This document shows positions 28,954-34,174 of a stretch of 34,174 bases of DNA, piece after piece. Numbering within the stretch: position 1 is the first letter of the stretch; each line of letters opens with the position of its first letter. The stretch covers positions 1 to 34,174 of the forward strand of contig PKSW01000475.1 of NCBI GenBank assembly GCA_002869465.1, written 5' to 3'. Both the position numbers and the translations under genes were made by a program. The notes beneath the pieces are model-generated. The model searched no databases, was not told the origin of the DNA, and saw only the letters and a program-made list of their open reading frames with translations. This DNA comes from Marinilabiliales bacterium. GTDB lineage: Bacteria; Bacteroidota; Bacteroidia; Bacteroidales; F082.

Positions 28954-29097
28954 AAAAATAAAAGAAGGACTGATATTGGAATTCTAAACAAGACGATTCT
29001 GTGCGCATACTCTATTTTTTGTCGCTCCAAAACAAATTGAATTTAAATTTGTTATAATGTTTTAGATTAGTATAAAAAAGTTTTATAATTAAAAAAT

Positions 29098-30018
29098 ATG
29101 AACAAAGAAAAATGGACTATAGATAATGTCCCCGATCTAACAGGAAAAGTAATCATTGTAACCGGCGGTAATAGTGGCCTGGGTTATGAATCAGTAAAAG
29201 CTTTTGCTGGGAAGGGTGCTGAAGTAGTGTTGGCCAGCCGGTCAGTTGATAATGGTAACAAGGCAAAAACAGACATTGAAAAAAGCCATCCTGTGGGCAA
29301 TATTGTGACCATGCAGCTTGATTTGTCTGATCTAAATTCGATTCGTAAGTTCTCTGCCAAATTCCACGAAAAATACAAACGGCTGGATGTACTGCTCAAC
29401 AACGCGGGGATTATGACAACACCTTACTTCTTGACAAAAGATGGTTTTGAAGCCCAAATGGGAACCAACCACCTCGGGCATTTCGCTCTGACAGGATTAT
29501 TGTTTGACCTGCTTAAGAAAACACCGGATTCCAGAATTGTAAATGTAAGCAGCTCTGCCCATAAACAAGGTAAAATGGATTTCGATAATTTGTTGTTTGA
29601 AGAGGGAAAAGGCTATTCACCCATAAAATCTTATGGGAGGTCAAAATTATCTAACCTGTTGTTTACCTATGAACTGCAAAGAAAACTGGAACATAGTGGG
29701 ATGCATTCAATTGCTGTTGCTGCCCATCCTGGGGTGGCTCAAACCAACCTGGCAAGGTATCTCGATGGGAAATTTTGGTTTAAATTATTAATGCCTGTCT
29801 TTAAATTGATTTCACAGGACCAGGCGCAAGGGGCGTTGCCACAAATTAGAGCGTCCGTTGACACGAATGTTATGGGCGGACAGTATTATGGACCACATAG
29901 AGGGATGAAAGGCGATCCGGTTGTTGTAGAATCAAATGCAGCTTCACATAATAAAAAAGATGCGAAAAGACTTTGGGAAGTTTCAGAAAAGTTAACCGGA
30001 GTTCACTTCCAATTTTAA
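29098..30018 (+). CDS. Short-chain dehydrogenase/reductase
   Basis: 306 aa; TGGNSGLGYES, NNAGIMTTP, SYGRSKLSNLLF motifs (retinol dehydrogenase-like SDR). Confidence 0.94.
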   Translation: MNKEKWTIDNVPDLTGKVIIVTGGNSGLGYESVKAFAGKGAEVVLASRSVDNGNKAKTDIEKSHPVGNIVTMQLDLSDLNSIRKFSAKFHEKYKRLDVLLNNAGIMTTPYFLTKDGFEAQMGTNHLGHFALTGLLFDLLKKTPDSRIVNVSSSAHKQGKMDFDNLLFEEGKGYSPIKSYGRSKLSNLLFTYELQRKLEHSGMHSIAVAAHPGVAQTNLARYLDGKFWFKLLMPVFKLISQDQAQGALPQIRASVDTNVMGGQYYGPHRGMKGDPVVVESNAASHNKKDAKRLWEVSEKLTGVHFQF

Positions 30019-30063
30019 GAGAAAAGAAGCGCTTATTTAGATTACAAATTATTGATAAAATAG

Positions 30064-30071
30064 TAATTTTG
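30064..30071 (+). promoter_or_regulatory. Bacteroidota -7 box TAATTTTG upstream of the wtp operon
   Basis: TAnnTTTG match 30 nt upstream of the wtpA-like ATG. Confidence 0.45.
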
Positions 30072-30101
30072 AATCGGCAAATTGAAATTAATTAGCCTAA
30101 C

Positions 30102-31040
30102 ATGATTCAAAAATATATTACTTTTTTTCTCGGATGCCTTTTTTTTATATCGACATCGTGTCAGCGACAGCAGGAAGTGATCAAGGTATTTCATGCCGGA
30201 AGCCTGTCGGTGCCATTGCATGCGATTGCTGAAGCTTACGAAAATTTGCATCCTGGTGTTAAAGTCCAACTGGAAGGTGCCGGCAGTTTAACCTGTATCA
30301 GAAAAATTACGGAGTTGCATAAAGCCTGTGATGTGCTTGCCGTGGCTGATTATGCGTTGATCGACCAGTTGATGATCCCTGATTATACGAACTTTAATAT
30401 TTTGTTTGCCGGTAATAAAATGGCGATTGGATACGAACCCGGATCAAAGTGGGGTAATGAAATAAGTGAAACCAATTGGCATGAAATCCTTTTAAGAGAT
30501 GATGTACACTTTGGCCGCTCGAATCCCAATCATGATCCTTCAGGCTACAGAACAGAGATTGTGATGGGACTGGCAGAAAAAAAATTACAAATACATGGTT
30601 TACAGCAGGGGTTACTGAATAAAGATCAGAAATTTATTCGTCCGAAAGGTACCGAGTTGCTTCCCTTATTGGAAACAGGAACCATTGATTTTATATTTCA
30701 TTACAGCTCGGTTTTACAACAGCACAACTTGTCTGTCCTGTGGCTACCCGACAGCATCAACCTGAGTAATCCTGCCCTTGATGATTGGTATGCTTCGGTT
30801 TGTACCGAAGTGGATGGAACAAGCCGTGAACAACGCATTACCAAGTGTGGCGAAGCAATGGTGTATGGTATCTGTCTTCCGGATAATGGGAATAATCCCA
30901 GTGGAGCAACCCAATTTCTACAGTTTATGCTGACAAACGGTAGGGATATTTTGGAAAACCATGGACAACCTACTATTCAACCTGTTTTATCGACAAAATC
31001 AATAGAAATTCCTGCATGGTATTCATCTATTATAAATTAA
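30102..31040 (+). CDS. wtpA: Tungstate/molybdate ABC transporter substrate-binding protein (WtpA-like), lipoprotein
   Basis: 312 aa; lipobox STSC; IKVFHAGSLSVPLHAIAEAYENLHPGVKVQLEGAGSLTCIRKITELHKACDVLAVADYALI and GRSNPNHDPSGYRTEIVMGLAEK are WtpA-like. Confidence 0.9.
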   Translation: MIQKYITFFLGCLFFISTSCQRQQEVIKVFHAGSLSVPLHAIAEAYENLHPGVKVQLEGAGSLTCIRKITELHKACDVLAVADYALIDQLMIPDYTNFNILFAGNKMAIGYEPGSKWGNEISETNWHEILLRDDVHFGRSNPNHDPSGYRTEIVMGLAEKKLQIHGLQQGLLNKDQKFIRPKGTELLPLLETGTIDFIFHYSSVLQQHNLSVLWLPDSINLSNPALDDWYASVCTEVDGTSREQRITKCGEAMVYGICLPDNGNNPSGATQFLQFMLTNGRDILENHGQPTIQPVLSTKSIEIPAWYSSIIN

Positions 31041-31044
31041 CCCA

Positions 31045-32112
31045 ATGAAAAAAATTCTTGTATCAAATTTAGTCATCATCACGATCTTTTTCCTTTTTGG
31101 AAAATGTACAACCATATCAAATGAAAAAAAGCCAACTGTATTATTACCCGCGGTTGACACAAATGACGCTACCAATGATTTTTATGATAACGAAGCAACA
31201 CATTTACTGCCTCTGGAAAAAATTATTGTGGATGGTGAAACAAAAGGCCAGATAGAAATCGATTTGACCAGTTTGCCATTGCATTCGGTGATTGTAAAAG
31301 AAACAGCATGGACTGCTGACAGTAACAAATTTATAGGCGCCTACCGATATGACGGGCCATCACTTTATGACATTCTAAATACTGTCCCATTAATAAAAAA
31401 GAATGCCGAACAATTTAACCCGATTATTGATGCCTTTGTTGAGATCAGTAATGATGCAGGAGAAAAAGTAATATTCAGCTGGGGAGAAATTTTTTATCCG
31501 ATTCATCGTCATGAGATCATTATTGGAACCCGGGTGATGCAAATTGTACCCAGCAAGACCAAAGAATATTGGCCTTTACCTGAAGAACCCCGGTTGATCG
31601 CAGCGGCTGACTTGCTCACGGAAAGAAATATTAGCAACCCAAGCCGAATTACTATAAAATCTCTTGATCAGTATTTTGAAGTGAACCGTGAAATAAACCC
31701 CATGTTTTCTGAAAGCATGGGCATCTATGATAATGATGAGCAGGAAATATCCCGTATTTCGGATATGCCTGAAGATAATGAAATCAGTTATCCCAATATA
31801 TTTTATGGCCGGGGTCGTGGTATTCATGCCGTTACACCTTTTAACGGAGTCCTGCTGAAAAACCAACTCGCATCCTTTTTCCCACTGAGTCGCGAAGCAT
31901 TAAAAACCGGAATGTTCACAATTTCTTCAGTGGACGGTTACCGTGCAGCATTCACATACAGTGAAGTTATGAATAGGAATGACCAGTCGGAAGTGTTGTT
32001 AATTGACCAGGGTGAAACTGACGGCGGGCGTTTCATTATTTATCCTTCGGCAGACTTTTTTTCTGACAGGGCCGTAAAATCCATTAATGGAATCTGGTAT
32101 CATGAGCTCTAA
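31045..32112 (+). CDS. Lipoprotein with two tandem oxidoreductase molybdopterin-binding (sulfite oxidase/YedY)-like domains
   Basis: 355 aa; lipobox FGKC. Domain 1: IEIDLTSLPLHSVIVKET...GAYRYDGPSLYDILN...DAFVEISNDAGEKVIFSWGEIFY...EEPRLIAAAD. Domain 2: FNGVLLKNQLA...FTISSVDGYRAAFTYSEVMNRND...GGRFIIYPSADFFSDRAVKSINGIW. Confidence 0.6.
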   Translation: MKKILVSNLVIITIFFLFGKCTTISNEKKPTVLLPAVDTNDATNDFYDNEATHLLPLEKIIVDGETKGQIEIDLTSLPLHSVIVKETAWTADSNKFIGAYRYDGPSLYDILNTVPLIKKNAEQFNPIIDAFVEISNDAGEKVIFSWGEIFYPIHRHEIIIGTRVMQIVPSKTKEYWPLPEEPRLIAAADLLTERNISNPSRITIKSLDQYFEVNREINPMFSESMGIYDNDEQEISRISDMPEDNEISYPNIFYGRGRGIHAVTPFNGVLLKNQLASFFPLSREALKTGMFTISSVDGYRAAFTYSEVMNRNDQSEVLLIDQGETDGGRFIIYPSADFFSDRAVKSINGIWYHEL

Positions 32113-32115
32113 AAA

Positions 32116-32910
32116 ATGATACAGGGTAACCGAATACATATCTTTTCTGTATTTATGATGCTGGCCGGGGCGTTGGTGTTGCTTTTTGTGATCGCGCCAC
32201 TGGCAGGCATGTTTTTACACACAAGCGGAAGCAGTATTGCTGAAGCGCTGCAGGATACCGAAGTAACACACAGCATACTGCTTACCCTGGGAAGTGCCAT
32301 GGCGGCGACACTAATCTTTAGCCTGGGTATTATTCCTCTGGCCTGGCTCATGGCACGCCATACATTTCGCGGAAAACGCATTATCCAGGGAATTATCGAC
32401 TTACCTGTGGTTATTCCGCATAGTGCAGCAGGCATTGCATTGCTCAGTGTTGTGTCAGAAAACGCCATCTTTGGAAAAGCAGCGGCAGGATTGGGATTAA
32501 GCTTTATAGGGACGATTGGAGGTGTTATTATTGCCATGGCATTTGTGAGCCTGCCGTTTCTTTTTAATGCAGCACGCGATAGTTTCGAGTCCATTGACCG
32601 TCGCCTCGAGTATGCAGCTATGAATCTGGGGGCTTCACCGGCAAAAACATTCTTCACCATTTCTTTACCGCTGGCTAAAAATGGCATTATCTCTGGAATG
32701 ATCATGATGTTTGCACGTGGTATGAGCGAATTTGGAGCCATTGTTATCATTGCCTATTACCCGATGGTAACCCCGGTAATGATCTACGACCGTTTTGCTT
32801 CTTTCGGACTGGAAGCTTCCCGACCTATTGCATTACTTTTTATTTGTATAGCATTGATTGTATTTATCATTATTCGCCTTTTTACACGCCGACGCTATGC
32901 TACACGTTAA
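32116..32910 (+). CDS. wtpB: Tungstate/molybdate ABC transporter permease (WtpB/ModB-like)
   Basis: 264 aa; TM protein with EAA-loop-like region LEYAAMNLGASPAKTFFTISLPLAKNGIISG and DLPVVIPHSAAGIALL. Confidence 0.9.
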   Translation: MIQGNRIHIFSVFMMLAGALVLLFVIAPLAGMFLHTSGSSIAEALQDTEVTHSILLTLGSAMAATLIFSLGIIPLAWLMARHTFRGKRIIQGIIDLPVVIPHSAAGIALLSVVSENAIFGKAAAGLGLSFIGTIGGVIIAMAFVSLPFLFNAARDSFESIDRRLEYAAMNLGASPAKTFFTISLPLAKNGIISGMIMMFARGMSEFGAIVIIAYYPMVTPVMIYDRFASFGLEASRPIALLFICIALIVFIIIRLFTRRRYATR

Positions 32911-33601
32911 AGATGTAACCATATACGCGGGAACATTTGCAGTGAACTCCGCAACATTCCGTATTAATAAGGGAGAATATTATTTTCTTCTTGGGGAGAG
33001 CGGATCCGGCAAATCACTGCTGTTGGAAGCCATTAGTGGCACCAGGGATATACAAAAAGGAAGCATAATGGTAGCCGGTGAAGATATTACCCATCAGCCG
33101 TTGAATAAGCGAAATGTTGGTATTGTTTTTCAGAACCTTGCATTATTTCCACATAAAAAAGTATTTAAAAACATATCATTTTCACTGAACTGCCGAAAAA
33201 TCAGCAAGAAAGAAATTGATTTTGAAGTACATCAAATGGCGGAAAAACTGGGTATTTCAAAGCTACTTCAACGCTATCCGGAAACTTTAAGCGGGGGAGA
33301 ACACCAGCGGGTGGCATTGGCTCGCACCCTTATTATGAAGCCTGCCGTATTGCTGCTTGACGAACCCCTGTCGTCGCTTGATATTTTGTTGAAAGAAGAA
33401 ATGGTAACCTTGCTGAAGGATATCCATCAGCAAGGTCAAACTATTTTACACGTAACACATGATTATCATGAAGTTGCCCAACTGGCTGATAGAATTTCCA
33501 TCATTGAGAACGGGCAGATTTTGCAAACAGGAACCCGTCTGGAAATTTCAAAAGCACCATGTAATCGGCTGGCGAACCGAATTAGCAACCCTTTCTTATA
33601 A
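32897..33601 (+). CDS. ABC transporter ATP-binding protein (WtpC/ModC-like), short form
   Basis: 234 aa from ATG at 32897 (MLHVKDVTIYAGTFAVNSATFRINKGEYYFLLGESGSGKS); Walker A, LSGGEHQRVALART, LLLDEPLSSLD. Overlaps wtpB by 14 nt; the track's upstream start at 32858 is not needed. Confidence 0.92.
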   Translation: MLHVKDVTIYAGTFAVNSATFRINKGEYYFLLGESGSGKSLLLEAISGTRDIQKGSIMVAGEDITHQPLNKRNVGIVFQNLALFPHKKVFKNISFSLNCRKISKKEIDFEVHQMAEKLGISKLLQRYPETLSGGEHQRVALARTLIMKPAVLLLDEPLSSLDILLKEEMVTLLKDIHQQGQTILHVTHDYHEVAQLADRISIIENGQILQTGTRLEISKAPCNRLANRISNPFL

Positions 33602-33624
33602 CTAGAATGCCTTACAGGATGGCA

Positions 33625-33658
33625 TAAAAAAATCGGCCCCGAATGAATCAAAGCCGAT
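33625..33658 (-). terminator. Intrinsic terminator downstream of the YceI gene
   Basis: Minus strand ATCGGC-n15-GCCGAT followed by TTTTTT. Confidence 0.7.
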
Positions 33659-33679
33659 CAAGAGAATATATAATTACAG

Positions 33680-34174
33680 CTATAAAGCTGAAGTACTTTC
33701 ATCAATGGTCGCGATCTTCACGGTCATAGTAAAATCATCGTATATCATTTTATCTCCCAAATTATCAAAGAAAGATCCGGATCCATAGCGTACATCATAC
33801 TTTGATCTGTCAACAACAATTTCTGCCATAAACCAATTTCCGTCTTTTTGAGCTTCAAACTCAATCGGATGTGTTATATCTTTAATAGTTAAGTGCGCTT
33901 TTACTTTCGCTTTGCTATTACTGAAATTTTCACTGCTTTTAATTTCGAGTTTGGCAGTTGGAAATTTTTCTACACCAAAAAAATCATCAGATTTTAAATG
34001 GTTGACAAGCTTGGCATTATATTCAGCATCCTTTAGGTCGGTATTTGTGATGCTGCTCATATCAATAATAAATTCACCACCGGTTAATTTATCATCGTTC
34101 CAGCTTAACCATCCTTCTTTAAGTTCGATCATACCATCATGTTCTCCGGTCACTTTTTCACCGTGCCAGGCAAG
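33680..34174 (-). CDS. YceI family protein, partial (runs off the right window edge)
   Basis: Frame stays open upstream of the track's 34153 start (LAWHGEKVTGEHDG...). GEFIIDMSSITNTDL, HLKSDDFFGVEKFPTAKLEIKS, HLTIKDITHPIEFE are YceI motifs. Confidence 0.9.
   Translation of the reverse strand, partial: LAWHGEKVTGEHDGMIELKEGWLSWNDDKLTGGEFIIDMSSITNTDLKDAEYNAKLVNHLKSDDFFGVEKFPTAKLEIKSSENFSNSKAKVKAHLTIKDITHPIEFEAQKDGNWFMAEIVVDRSKYDVRYGSGSFFDNLGDKMIYDDFTMTVKIATIDESTSAL

Noticed and set aside
29032-29052. ACAAATT-n7-AATTTGT inverted repeat upstream of the SDR gene
   Set aside because: Short, AT-only arms in an AT-rich intergenic region; expected by chance without conservation evidence.
32109-32750. 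213-aa minus-strand ORF opposite wtpB
   Set aside because: Fully antisense to a strongly supported ABC permease; composition (Ala/Ile/Pro/Met-rich, no family motif) is that of a shadow ORF.
32858-32896. Upstream extension of the WtpC-like ATPase in the track
   Set aside because: Adds 13 residues (MYLSLFAFLHADA) overlapping wtpB; the ATPase core begins properly with ATG at 32897.

Overview
A 34 kb chromosomal window from a Bacteroidota genome, judged by TAnnTTTG-type -7 promoter boxes, low GC and family content. Most genes are housekeeping or metabolic: a ZIP-family transporter, Hsp20, an UPF0104/LPG-synthase-TM-like membrane protein, a GSI-type glutamine synthetase, two tandem DUF302 proteins, an S9 peptidase (DPP-IV-like), a compact metH-metF-GGGP synthase cluster behind a SAM-I riboswitch, ahcY, a tolC-tetR-adaptor-RND efflux operon, an EF-G paralogue, a PfkB/adenosine kinase, a GT39-like glycosyltransferase, two SDR-type proteins, a Wtp-type tungstate/molybdate ABC operon and a YceI protein cut by the window edge. 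I see no tRNA, rRNA, CRISPR array or transposase. Points most worth following up: (1) a probable lipoprotein with two sulfite-oxidase/YedY-like domains inserted between wtpA and wtpB; (2) an archaeal-type GGGP synthase co-transcribed with metH/metF under a SAM-I riboswitch that has no obvious terminator; (3) an unlisted short repeat-bearing ORF/leader at 310-481 containing a near-perfect palindrome; (4) an EF-G paralogue lacking the catalytic switch II His; (5) candidate operators upstream of the efflux operon and between glnA and the DUF302 pair. No single wholly new system is proven by the sequence alone.
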